This document shows, in pieces, positions 44,162-54,962 of a stretch of DNA of 64,000 nucleotides (position 1 is its first letter; each line of letters starts with the position of its first letter). This stretch comes from Sorghum bicolor (taxonomy: Eukaryota; Streptophyta; Magnoliopsida; Poales; Poaceae): contig NC_012877.2 of the NCBI RefSeq assembly GCF_000003195.3, positions 15,493,344 to 15,557,343 on the forward strand. The letters are read 5' to 3'. A model generated the notes under the pieces. That model did no database searches and was not told the origin of the DNA. It saw only the letters and a list, made by a program, of their open reading frames with translations. Position numbers and translations under genes: made by a program.

Positions 44162-47067
44162 ATGTCGACTACTGAGTTTGATCAGGAAAACGTCATCCCC
44201 GTGACGGAAGCCAATCTCAAGGATGAGCAGAAGCAAGCTATTGCAAAAGCCATGGAGGATTACAAGCAGCAATGTTTGAAGTCCTTCAGCATCAACAGGA
44301 GCGGCGAAGTAATCCAGAAAGAAGCACTGCCGGCCCCTCGGCAGGTTACTTTTGACGCCAATCCTGGTAAACTCCAAGACATGGTTGATAATGCTATCAA
44401 CCGTGCCTTGATCAATCAAGCTGGTGTGCTGTCCAATACGGTTTTCAACGCCGTGGCTAGAACTTTCAAAAAAGGACAATTGCCACCAAATTATACAGGC
44501 CCTGCCTACCATCAACCAGGATCGCCAGTGGTTATGGCTCCATCGGTTGCTACGGCTGCTGCAGGCACAGAGGCTACTACGCCCCCAAGCACGCTAGGAG
44601 TCTCTAATGCGCAATCCACGCCGATGCCGTTCAATCCATCAACATCAGATGAGTCGATCAAGCTTACTACAAATCTATTGGCAGCGGCAATGTCGGGATC
44701 TGTCCCTCTTAATTGGTGGGGTTATGGTATGCCTTCGGAATACTCGCTGAGGGCACCTGGCACATCTCAGGCAGCTGACGTGAGAGGCAAGGCTCCTACG
44801 GCATCGACACCTCCAAATATGCCGATGAACTAGAGTCCCCAGTATACTACAACTACTACTGCCAGGCCTTATACTAGGAATTCTCAAGCTCCAACATTCC
44901 AGATGCCTAATGCATCGACAGATTCAATGCCGACGCAACAGAGGTTTATGACTCAGCCAGGGTATGTTAATTCAATGATGATGCCCAATTACCAGACATC
45001 GGCAGGATCTATGCCGATGAATGCTGATAGTGGATGGCTTGGGCAGCAAGTCTTTCCGCAAACGCCCCAACAGAATCATCAGGCTACAGGGTTTCAGCAA
45101 GGCTAGATCTACCCCGGATTCCAGAATCAGGGATTACCCAACCAGCCAATGAATCTTGGGCGGCTGATCGGCGGACAGCAGATCGGCGGACAACAGATCG
45201 GCGGGCAACAGTTTGGTGGTCAGCAGATAGGTGGCCAAATGATTAATCCAATGTTCCATGCAGAACGTGTGCCACACAGACACGTGGAAGCTTACCAGCA
45301 GATGCCGGATCCGCAACCGCCTCATCGGCAAGATGCCGATGCCTATTGGGCCGAGAAGATTGCTGAAGTGATGAGAGATCAATTTGGGATAAAACCCAAA
45401 GTCAACACTTACTCTTATCGGACACCATATCCTCCCGCATATGATTTAATCCCGCTTCCAAATCGGTACAAAGTGTCGGATTTTACCAAGTTTTCTAGGC
45501 AAGATGATACGTCGACCATGGAGCATGTCAACAGGTTCATCATCCAATGCGGAGAAGCTGCTATTAGGGACGAGTTAAGGGTTCGCTTATTCTCGTCATC
45601 ATTATCTGGATCGGCTTTCATTTGGTTTATATCATTACCTCCCAACTCAGTGATTACTTGGGCCGATCTGGAGAAACAATTCCACAAATACTTCTTTTCT
45701 GGGGTCCATGAGAAGAAGATCACCGATTTGGTCAAATTAAAGCAACGCAATGATGAATCGGTTGAAAGTTTTGTGCAGAGGATACGAGAAGTCAAGAACA
45801 AATGCTATAGCCTGGTTCTGGATGATCGGCAGCTAGCCGATTTGGCTTTCCAGGGTTTGTTGCCACACATCAGGGACAAATATGCATCTCAGGAGTTTGA
45901 AAGTTTAAGTCATTTGGTGCAGAGAATTTCTGATCAAGATATCAAGCCCTTTGAGCCCAAGAGAGCGTGGAACAAAAAGGTATCATTTGTAGATGAAGCA
46001 GCAAGCTCGGATTCTGATGAAGAACCAGTCATCGGCTTGGCAGAATGGGTGAAAAATAAGAAGCCGATGTCTTGCCCTTTTGGGCATAAAGAGCCTGAGA
46101 AGTTCGCATTCGACATCACCAAAGCCGATATGATATTTGACTTTCTACTTCAGGAAGGTAAGATCAAGTTGTCACCCAATCATGTGATCCCATCGACTGA
46201 ACAATTGAGGAAGATGAAGTACTGTAAATGGCACAATGCGACTTCTCACAACACCAATGATTGCAAAGTTTTTAGGCAATAGCTGCAATCGGCTATAGAA
46301 TCCGAGAGGATCAAATTTGATGGCTCCAAAGCTCAGAAGCGGATGAAGATTGATCAACATCCTTTCCCATCAAACATGTTGGATGCTAAGGGAAAGGCCA
46401 AGGTCTTAACATCGGAAGCAGCTGAAAGAAGTGCATCGGTGGATCCTCAGCATCAGATCACCACTGCCGATGCGAAAGGAAAAGGCCTGATCCAGGAGGG
46501 AACTAACTCAGGAAGGCCTCCCCGGTCTGGTATTGTGATAACTCACAGAAAGCCTCGGGAAACCTGGTAGCAACGAGAGGATCGGTATCGGCGCCAGCAA
46601 GAGGACTATCGTCGGGAAGAGGAAAGATGCTGACAGGAGTGGAATCGGCATAGGGATCACTAGAATTGTCCATTCTTCATCCATTGTTGGGAGGAGAATA
46701 TCAAGCTTCTTACTGTCAGAGATTGTCCTGAGTGCAATGGTTATGATCGGTATGACAGATCCGACCGGCGCTATCACGATGATGATAGGCGATTCAATGG
46801 GCCGATTAGGGGGAGAGCGTCCGTTCATGATCGGCTGGGGGGCAGGCTCAGTGTGCACGACAGGCTCGGCGGTCGTGTTGGATATTTCCCCAGGAACCAG
46901 GAAAACTTGAAGAAATGGCTAATGCTCGGGTTCCCGATGAGTTTATCTTCTGCAGGGACGCCAATACTTATCGGATGGAGTCAAGGGAAAATCATCGTCC
47001 ATCGGTAAGGCAGCAGCAACTTCCTCCATGGTGTCCAGAGGGGTTGACTAGGACATAGAAGATAAGG
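44162..47067 (+). pseudogene. Gag of element H (ORF1)
   Basis: Starts MSTTEFDQENV at 44162. Order: charged N-terminus, P/Q/M-rich region, a pentapeptide GGQQI array (45165-45240), capsid block with FTKFSRQDDTSTMEHVNRF and WADLEKQFHKYFFSG, zinc-knuckle-like CKWHNATSHNTNDC (C-x2-H-x4-H-x4-C), second Cys cluster (CPFFIHCW ... RDCPECNG) and basic tail with VHDRLGGR twice. Stops near 44831, 45104, 46280, 46568, 46632, 46661 and 47057; a frameshift near 46905. The capsid part (45149-46282) is open over 377 codons. Confidence 0.88.
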
Positions 47068-47840
47068 TTGCAGCGCGAGAGGCGAGAGGAGTTAAGCAAG
47101 GGCGAGAACTCTGATCAGTCTGGAGATCAGCAACAATCAGATCCCAAGGGAAAAGGTCCATCAGCAAGTGTCAACATGGTATTTACGTTGCCGATGGAAT
47201 TCCTTGCGCCGTCCAGTGATGATGAGTTAGAGTTTTTCGACCAGATAGCTCAGCTGGCTCTGGATCCAATGACAGCTATCTTTGAAAAGCCTGCCGATGA
47301 TGAAAGGCAACATCTTAAGGCTCTATTTGTTAAAGGAAGAGTGGAGGGTTAGCCAATGACCAAGATTTTGATTGATGGTGGGGCTGCTATCAATATCATG
47401 CCATAAGTAGTGTATCGGAAGCTTGGAAAAGGAGATCAGGATTTGACCAGGACCGATATGATGCTTAAAGACTTTGAGGGGAATGTGTCTCCGGTCAAGG
47501 GAGCCATATGTGTTGAATTGACCATCGGCAGTAAAACCTTGCCGACAACCTTCTTTGTGATCAGTGGAAAGGGTGCTTATAACTTACTATTGGGATCCCG
47601 TCCACAATAACTGACAATTGTTGCATCCCGTCCACAATGCACCAGTGCTTGGTCCAGTGGGTAGGCGACAAGATTGAGATTGTCCCGGGAGATTCTTCCT
47701 ATGTTATTGCATTGGCAGAGGCAGACACCTATGAAAGGACTAGGTGTATTTCAATAGAAGTTTGGGAAAAGGATTTTCTCAAAGTTGCCGATTATGAGAT
47801 TCCACCGATCCAAGAAGTCGGTTGTGACGAAGATTTTTAA
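47068..47840 (+). pseudogene. Protease of element H, end of ORF1
   Basis: KILIDGGAAINIMP with the DGG active site, then ICVELTIGSKTLPTTFFVIS. Stops at 47348 and 47404, and a block near 47595-47638 where a 14-bp sequence (ATCCCGTCCACAAT) is present twice and the conserved GRDW segment is lost. ORF1 ends TAA at 47838-47840, overlapping the ORF2 ATG (47840-47842). Confidence 0.85.
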
Positions 47841-49262
47841 TGGATAGGTTCGCCGATGATGGAAAATTAGGCCAGGGATTCACATCGGCCGATGATCTAG
47901 TAGAAGTAGATATAGGTAGTGGTGATAAACCTAGGCCTACTTTCATTAGTGCTAAGTTAAATTCTGAGTGTAAGCAACAGTTAACCGATTTGTTAAAGGA
48001 ATATAAAGATTGCTTTGCTTGGGATTATACTGAGATCCCTAGTTTGGACTGATCGATTGTTGAACATCGGTTGCCTATCAAGTCCGGATTTCGGCCACAT
48101 CAGCAGCCAGCTCGCCGATGTAATCCTAATATTCTTCATGATATCAATGCCGAAATAACCAAACTGATTGAAGCTAAATTTATTCGGCAGTGTCGGTATG
48201 CCGAGTGGATTTCCAATGTGGTTCCAGTCTACAAGAAAAATCGAAAACTTCGGGTCTGCATTGATTTCAGAAATCTTAACAAGGCTACACCGATGGATGG
48301 CTACCCGATGCCAGTTGCCGATCTGCTAGTTGATGCTACGGCTGGACATCGAGTTATTAGTTTTATGGATGGCAATGCAGGGTACAATCAAATATTCATG
48401 GCTGAAGAGGATATTCCAAAGACTGCATTTAGATGTCCTGGTCATGTTGGGTTGTTTGAATGGATAGTAATGACCTTTGGTTTGAAAAATGCTGGTGCTA
48501 CTTATCAGAGGGCCATGAATTTCATATTTCACGAGTTCATCGGTAAGCTGGTGGAGATTTATATTGATGACGTAGTGGTTAAATCTGGAGATTTCACAAA
48601 GCATCTTGCCGATTTACGAAAAGTGTTGGAATGTACAAGGAAGCATGGGTTGAAGATGAATCCCAATAAGTGTGCATTTGGTGTATCGGCAGGACAATTT
48701 CTTGGTTTCATGGTGCATCAGAGGGGGATTGAAATTAGTCGAAGATCCATTGATGCCATCAACAAAATAGTTGCTCCGACCAACAAGACGGAGCTCCAGT
48801 CCTTGATCGGCAAGGTAAATTTTATCAGGAGATTTATATCTAACTTGTCTGGTAAAATTCGTGCTTTTAGTCCTTTGCTCAAGTTGAAGGCCGATCAAGA
48901 ATTTGTTTGGGGAAAGGAACAACAATTGGCTTTAGATGAAATCAAGAATTATCTGGTGAATCCTCCAGTACTGATTCCACCTCAGCAAGGGAAGCCCTTC
49001 AGATTGTATTTGTCTACCGATGGGATGGTCATCGGTTCGGCATTAATTCAAGAATTTGAGGGGAAGGAACATGTGATTTACTATTTAAGCAGGAGGTTGA
49101 TTGATGCTGAGACCAGGTATTCGGCTATTGAAAAGGTGTGCTTATGCTTGTACTTCTCGTGTGTTAAGTTAAGGCATTATTTGCTATCGGCCGAATGCAC
49201 GGTTATTTGTAAAGACGATGTGGTCCGATACATGTTGTCTATGCCGATCATGAGTGGTAGGA
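47840..49262 (+). pseudogene. Reverse transcriptase and first RNase H of H (ORF2 start)
   Basis: ATG at 47840 (MDRFADDGKLGQGF). RT motifs complete: VCIDFRNLNKATPMDGY, FMDGNAGYNQI, FEWIVMTFGLKNAGATYQR, YIDDVVVKS, FLGFMVHQRGIEI. The first RNase H (LYLSTDGMVIGSALIQ ... YYLSRRL ... IEKVCLCLY) is degenerate in its acidic residues. One TGA at about 48049; a frameshift at about 49263 cuts the frame. Confidence 0.92.
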
Positions 49263-49870
49263 TCGTAAGTGGATTTTGGCGCTGTCAGAATTCGATCTGC
49301 ATTACAAATCGGCTAAAGCGGTTAAGGGACAGATTATGGCTGATTTTGTAACTCAACATTGCGGTACAGTGGAGGCTTTGGAAATTGTACCTTAGACGCT
49401 CTTCTTTGATGGATCCACATGTGACCGAGGGGCAGGAATCAGCATAGTATTAATCTCCCCTCGGGGAAGGAAGTATGAGTTTTCCTTGCCGATTGTTGCC
49501 ACGTCCACAAATAATCAAGCTGAGTACCAAGCTTTGATAAAGGGTTTGGAGTTGCTGAGGGAAGTTCATGCTGATGCTGTTGAGATCTTCGGGGATTCTA
49601 TGCTAGTTATAAATCAATTGGTTGGAAGCTATGAATGCCGAAGTGAGATATTGATAGCTTATTATGAAAGGAGTATGCAACTGTTGAAGGGATTCAAGGA
49701 TTTCCGGTTAGAGCATGTTCCTCGATTGCATAATGAAGAGGCCAATCGGTTGGCTCAGCACGCCTCAGGATATCAGCCTATGATTAATGCAGTATCGGCA
49801 ATTGGTGCCGATGATTGGAGAAAGGAAATTGTTGATTATCTAAAGGATCCATCTAAGAAAGTTGAAAGAT
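49263..49870 (+). pseudogene. Second (archaeal-type-like) RNase H of element H
   Basis: FFDGSTCDRGAGISIVLISP, NNQAEYQALIKGLELL and EIFGDSMLVINQL give the D-E-D series. One TAG (TGG in the A copy) lies just before FFDGS, and a TGA at 49870-49872 before integrase. Position between RNase H 1 and integrase is the Tat signature. Confidence 0.87.
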
Positions 49871-49872
49871 GA

Positions 49873-51070
49873 GTTCGGTTTCAAGCCACCAAGTATGTGC
49901 TCCTCGAAGATGAATTGTATTATCGAACTATTGATGGGATTCTTCTCAGATGCTTAGGTGATGATGAGGCTAAGGGTTTGATGGGAGAAATCCATGAGGG
50001 AGTATGTGGGGCACATCAGTCGGCTTTTAAGATGAAGTGGATGATTAGAAGAAATGGGTATTATTGGCCGACTATACTCGAAGATTTCTTTAAGTATTTC
50101 AAAGGGTGTCAAGGCTATCAGAAATTTAGTAATATTCAAAGAGCACCTGCATCGGGCATGAATCCTATCATCAAGCCTTGGCCATTCCGAGGATGGGCTA
50201 TTGATTTGATCGGCCAGATTTATCCGTCATCCAGCAAGGGACATAAATTCATTTTGGTTGCCACCGATTATTTCACTAAATGGGTTGAAGCTATTCCTTT
50301 GAAGAAAGTTACATCAGCCAATATGATTGATTTTGTGAAAGAGCATATTATCTACCGATTTGGAATTCCTCAAACAATTACTACCGATCAGGGTACTATG
50401 TTCACATCAGGGGAGTTTGATGAATTTGCAATCGGTATGGGAATTAAAGTATTAAATTCTTCTCCTTACTATGCTCAAGCTAATAGGCAGGCCGAGGCAT
50501 CTAACAAAGGGATTATCAAGCTTATTAAACGAAAGATTGAAGAAAATCCAAGGAGGTGGCACACATTATTAAACGAAGCTTTGTGGTCATACCGGATGGC
50601 TTGTCATGGATCAACCAAGATTTCACCTTATCAGTTGGTATATGGGCATGATGCGGTGTTACCTTGGGAAATTAAGACTGGGTCTAGGCGACTATCTTTT
50701 CAGGGTCAGTTGACTGCCGATGACTATGCTACTTTGATGACAGACGAGTGGATGATCTAGCAGAGCATCGGCTAAGGGCTTTGATGAGTATAGAAGAAAA
50801 TAAGAAGAGAGTTGCTAGATGGTATGATAAGAAGGTAAAGGCTAAAGAATTTGCCGATGGAGACTTAGTATGGAAATTAATCTTACTGATCGGGACTAAA
50901 AGTTCAAAATTTGGGAAGTGGTCTCCCAATTGGGAGGGTCCTTATCGGATAAGTCGGTCGGCTCCTGGTAATGCCTATATTCTAGAAACTCTCGAAGGAG
51001 TTTAATTTCCCAGAGCATTAAATGGAAATATCTGAAGAAGTACTACCCCAGCATATGGGTCGATGCATGA
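49873..51070 (+). pseudogene. Integrase of element H
   Basis: HEGVCGAH and CQGYQ (second pair C-x2-C damaged to C-x2-Y), DDE core with D in IDLIGQIYP, D in TTDQGTMF and E in QANRQAEASNKG. C-terminal WYDKKVKAKEFADGDLVWK and WEGPYRI. A frameshift near 50750, TAA near 51002 and a frameshift near 51027. Ends TGA at 51068-51070. Confidence 0.9.
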
Positions 51071-51080
51071 AGGTTTAAGT

Positions 51081-51126
51081 GCCGATAACATTCCTATCGG
51101 CTGGCGCAGATAACAGTCCTATCGGC
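51081..51126. other. Pair of GCCGATA hairpins between convergent genes in H
   Basis: 51081-51101: GCCGATA, seven bases, TATCGGC, perfect. 51106-51126: GCAGATA, seven bases, TATCGGC, one mismatch. They lie 10 bases after the integrase stop and 60 bases before the end of the antisense ORF (51187). Confidence 0.6.
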
Positions 51127-51186
51127 TAGACTAAGGTACTAGGAGTGCTCAAAAGGGGAGAGGAGGATGTATCGCCAAAGAAGAAC

Positions 51187-51720
51187 TCATGTGTTCAGCA
51201 GCGCCTGGATTGCCAATATGGCACACAGACAGATCTGGTTGGCCTCTTCTATCTCCTTCATGTCGTCATCGGCAGAGCCCTCCACTGGCTTCAGCTTTTT
51301 CTTCATCTACAGAGCCGTGCGGGCTTGGATGTTACGCTCTTGCTCAAGAAGCTTGATTGACTCCGGCAGTTGGCTTTCTTCTTGTCGGGCTTGGGACAAG
51401 GCGTCTTCCACTTGCTTGAGTTCTGCCAACAGGGCTTCTCTTTTGGCCGATAGATCGGAGATCTTGTGCTTTAGAGCATCTCCTGAGGACTTTAAAATGC
51501 CGATGCTCTTGTGCTTCTCATCGGCAAGGAGCTTCACTTTCATCATCTCTTCAGACAGCTGGGCATGAGCGGCTCTGTCGGCAAGACGTTGGGTAGCCCT
51601 CTGATACTGCAGCTGACGACTCTCTAGGTGTGCAGCTTGGAAGAGGATTTTTTCGGCATCGGCAGGAATTTGGCCTCTGAGGGTCTCTGTAACGGTAACA
51701 TTGCCGATGGGCGACTAAAG
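51187..51720 (-). pseudogene. Antisense extra gene of H, C-terminal coiled coil only
   Basis: The minus strand encodes the same charged helical segment as in A and G (EEMMKVKLLADEKHKSIGIL, then AKREALLAELKQVED). One TAG at 51307-51309 (CAG in A), ending TGA at 51187-51189. There is no PMD, no intron and no promoter block upstream: at about 51720 it runs straight into 3'-UTR sequence. It is a more reduced form than in A. Confidence 0.7.
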
Positions 51721-51883
51721 TGGAGATGTTCGTGTGGGAAGTTGAGGATTTCGAGGAATCTGCGGAGGAATCGAATCAAGGTTGTTCAGATTAAGGTTGT
51801 CGGTTACCAAGTTGAGAGAATTAATTGCGGGAAGGCGTCATTATTGCAGAAAATTTCGGAGCATTAATGATTTCATACTCCGA

Positions 51884-51897
51884 AATCTGGGGGCATG
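51884..51897 (+). promoter_or_regulatory. Polypurine tract of element H
   Basis: AAATCTGGGGGCATG directly before the 3' LTR start at 51898. Confidence 0.75.
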
Positions 51898-52607
51898 TGT
51901 TGACACCGTTTTTGGACACGTACCCAGGATCGGTAGAGTGTAGATCAGCAAGAAAGAGCAATAGTGACTGGTCTGGAGGAGAGTTGCCGATAAGGGTGGT
52001 TGCCGATGAAAAGATAGCTGAATGTGGCTAAGTCCATGGGTGGTGATGTGTTTATGCCGATGGCCTGTATTAATCGTTGCCGATGAGGAATCTGCCGATG
52101 ACATGGAAGGAAGACTTGGAGGTTGCCAATTGGTCCGTGGTGGTGTCCCAACTTGTCATGGCAGAGTAGTTTTATGTTTTCCTTAGTTATTTAAATCGTT
52201 TTGTATACAGATTCTGTTTAAATTTGGAATTCGAATTCTAGTCGTGTCTGGTTGTAGCTCTTTGAGCAGGGTATAAATGTGGACCCTAGGACCTTGTAAA
52301 AGAGATATCAATCAATCAATCAAATACACATTTTTACTCATATTCTAGCATCTACTTTTTCGACGACTTCGTCATATTTTTCCTTTTTACTACGAGTTCT
52401 TAGGAATTTGTCGACTTAAGCTCGGCGTGTTCTTGAGTTCTGCGTGAATACCTCTTGGCCGTGACATCCGGGCGCATCGCTGTTGTCGGGACCAAAGTAT
52501 TCGAGTTATCACCTTTGCCGATTGTAAGGTCAAATCGGCTGGCATGCCTTAACGTTTGAATCGGGTATTAGCCCTTTGTGTTTGTAGATCTAGCTTTTGC
52601 ATCAACA
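51898..52607 (+). repeat. 3' LTR of element H (710 bp)
   Basis: Same length as the 5' LTR, about 19 substitutions, mostly transitions, and no indels. Followed by ATATC and then the interrupted RT codons of G. Confidence 0.96.
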
Positions 52608-53170
52608 ATATCTAATTTGTTGGGTAAGATTCATGCTTTCAGCCCTTTGCTTAAGTTAAAAGCTGATCAAAAATTTGTGTGGGGAAGGAGCAACAATTAG
52701 CATTGGATGAAATCAAGAATTATTTGACAAATCCTCCGGTTTTGGTTCCACCTCAACAAGGAAAGCCCTTCAGATTATATTTGTCTACCGATGATATGGT
52801 CATCGGTTCAGCTCTTATTCAAGAATTTGAAGGAAGGGAGCGTGTGATTTACTATCTGAGCAGAAGACTGGTAGATGCCAAGACAAGGTGATTTACTATC
52901 TGAGCTGAAAAATTATGCTTATGCTTATACTTTTCTTGTGTCAAATTGAGACATTACTTGCTATCAGCCGAGTGCACCGTTGTGTGCAAAGATGATGTAG
53001 TTCGGTACATGTTATGAATGGCGATTATGAGTGGTAGAATCGGCAAATGGATATTAGCATTATGGTGTGGTGGATGCTTACGTTATGAATCAGCTATAGC
53101 AGTTAAGGGGCAGATCATGGCCGATTTTGTAACTCAACATTGTGGTGTGGTGGATGCTTTGGAAATTGTT
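52608..53170 (+). pseudogene. RT end and first RNase H of element G, second part
   Basis: Resumes after H with ISNLLGKIHAFSPLLKLKAD and RNase H 1 (LYLSTDDMVIGSALIQEFEG, YYLSRRL). A one-base deletion near 52683. Two local copied segments replace native sequence: 18 bp of 52844-52861 reappears at 52888-52905, and 17 bp of 53143-53159 appears at 53063-53079. Confidence 0.82.
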
Positions 53171-53460
53171 CCCTAGACGCTCTTCTTTGATGGATCTACA
53201 TGTGATCGAGGGCAGGTATCGGTATAGTGCTAATTTCTCCTCGAGGAAAGAAGTATGGGTTTTCTTTACCGATTATTGCCACGTCGACAAATAATCAAGC
53301 TAAGTACCAAGCCTTAATCAAAGGATTAGAGTTATTAAAGGAGGTTCGTGCTGATGCTGTTGAAATTTTTGGTGATTCTATGCTTGTTATCAACTAGCTG
53401 GCTGGGAGTTATGAATGCCGAAGTGGGGTTTTAATAGTATATTATTAAAGATGTGTACAA
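53171..53460 (+). pseudogene. Second RNase H of element G
   Basis: FFDGSTCDRG, NNQA.YQALIKGLELL and EIFGDSMLVIN are visible in shifting frames, interrupted by TAG near 53174, a one-base loss near 53212 and further stops near 53302 and 53396. Confidence 0.72.
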
Positions 53461-54804
53461 TTATTGAAGGAATTCAGGGATTTCCGATTAGAGCATATTC
53501 CTCGGTTACATAATGAAGGAGCTAACCGGTTGGCTCAGCATGCCTCGGGATATCAGCCCATTTTGGAAGTATTATCGGCAGTCTGTGCCAATGTTGAAAG
53601 GCGTGTTAGATTTCAAGCTACAAAGTATGTGCTCCTTGAGGAAGAATTGTATTATCAAACGATGGATGGAGTCTTGCTTAAATGTTTAAGTGATGATGAA
53701 TCTAAAATCTTGATGGGTGAAATTCATGAGGGAGTGTGTGGAGCACATCAATCGGCTTTCAAGATGAAGTGGATGATTCAGAGGAATGGATATTATTGGC
53801 TAACTATACTTGAGGATTGTTTCAAGTATTTCAAAGGGTGTCAAGGATGTCAAAAGTTTGGCAATATTCAGAGGGCACCTGCATCGGCTATGAATACTAT
53901 TATTAAGCTTTGGCCGTTCCGGGGTTGGGCTATGAATCTCATCGGTCAGATTTATCCGCCATCGAGCAAAGGGCATAAGTTTATCCTTGTTGCTACTGAT
54001 TATTTCACTAAATGGGTTGAGGCTATTCCTTTGAAGAAAGTAACGTAGGCTAATATGATTGATTTTGTAAAAGAGCATATTGTTTACCGATTTGGCATTC
54101 CCCAAACAATTACCACTGATCAGGGTACTATGTTTACATCGGGAGAGTTTGATGAGTTTGCAATCGGTATGGGGATTAAGGTGTTGAATTCCTCTCCTTA
54201 CTATGCTCAAGCCAATGGGCAGGCCGAAGCTTCTAACAAAAGGATTATTAAGCTTATTCAGCGGAAGATTGAAGAAAACCCTAGGCGATGGCATACACTA
54301 TTGAATGAAGCTTTGTGGTCATATCAGATGGCGTGTCATGGTTTGACCAAAGTGTCACCTTATCAGCTAGTGCATGGACATGACGCAGTACTGCCATGGG
54401 AAATCAAAATTGGTTCTAGGCGGATGTTTTCTCAAGATCAGTTGACTACTGATGACTATGCTACTTTCATGAATGATGAGTTAGACGATTTAGCAGATCA
54501 TCGGCTATTAGCTTTAATCAGCATAGAAGAAAACAGAAAGAGAGTGGCTAGATGGTATGACAAGAAAGTAAAGGCCAAAGAGTTTGCTGAGGGAGATTTA
54601 GTGTGGAAGTTGATTTTACTGATTAGGACTAAAAGTTCAAAGTTTGGAATGTGGTCTCCTAATTGAGAGGGTCCTTCTCGGATAAATCGATCTGCTCCTA
54701 GCAATGCTTATATTTTAGAAACTCTCGAATGGGTTGAATTTCCCAGAGCGTTAAATAGAAAATATTTAAAGAAATACTACCCTAGTATCTGGATTGACGC
54801 ATAG
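53461..54804 (+). pseudogene. Integrase of element G
   Basis: HEGVCGAH ... CQGCQKF zinc region, core with DLIGQIYPP-like segment (first D changed to N: MNLIGQIYPP), D in TTDQGTMF and E in QANGQAEASNKR, C-terminus WYDKKVKAKEFAEGDLVWK. Only one TAG at about 54047 and one TGA at 54664 interrupt it. It lacks about 15 residues found between LSAVCAN and VERRV in H. Ends TAG at 54802-54804. Confidence 0.88.
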
Positions 54805-54884
54805 GATATTCAAATGCCGATGACGTTCCTATCGATCAGACAAAATATCAAGTGTATCTGGGGCCATGCGTAAAGAGTTTAAAT

Positions 54885-54905
54885 GCCGATAACAGTCCTA
54901 TCGGC
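54885..54905. other. GCCGATA hairpin between convergent genes in G
   Basis: GCCGATA, seven bases, TATCGGC, perfect inverted repeat, between the pol stop (54804) and the antisense gene stop (54963). A degenerate second copy lies at about 54815-54835. Confidence 0.58.
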
Positions 54906-54962
54906 TGGACCAAATGATTAGAGTTTTTGAAAAGGAAGTCAAACAAACTGCTGATGAAAAAT

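Larger units (their letters stand above)
43405..52607 (+). mobile_element. Tat-lineage Gypsy element H, full length, youngest Tat copy
   Basis: Two 710-bp LTRs (43405-44114 and 51898-52607) flank all Tat genes in order and a truncated antisense gene. It lies inside the RT gene of G; flanks are ATATA (43400-43404) and ATATC (52608-52612), and the G sequence resumes exactly in the codons for ISNL. By eye the LTRs differ at about 19 of 710 positions (2.7%). At a commonly used plant rate of 1.3e-8 per site per year this would be about 1 million years. It is still dead: about 13 in-frame stops and several frameshifts. Confidence 0.95.
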
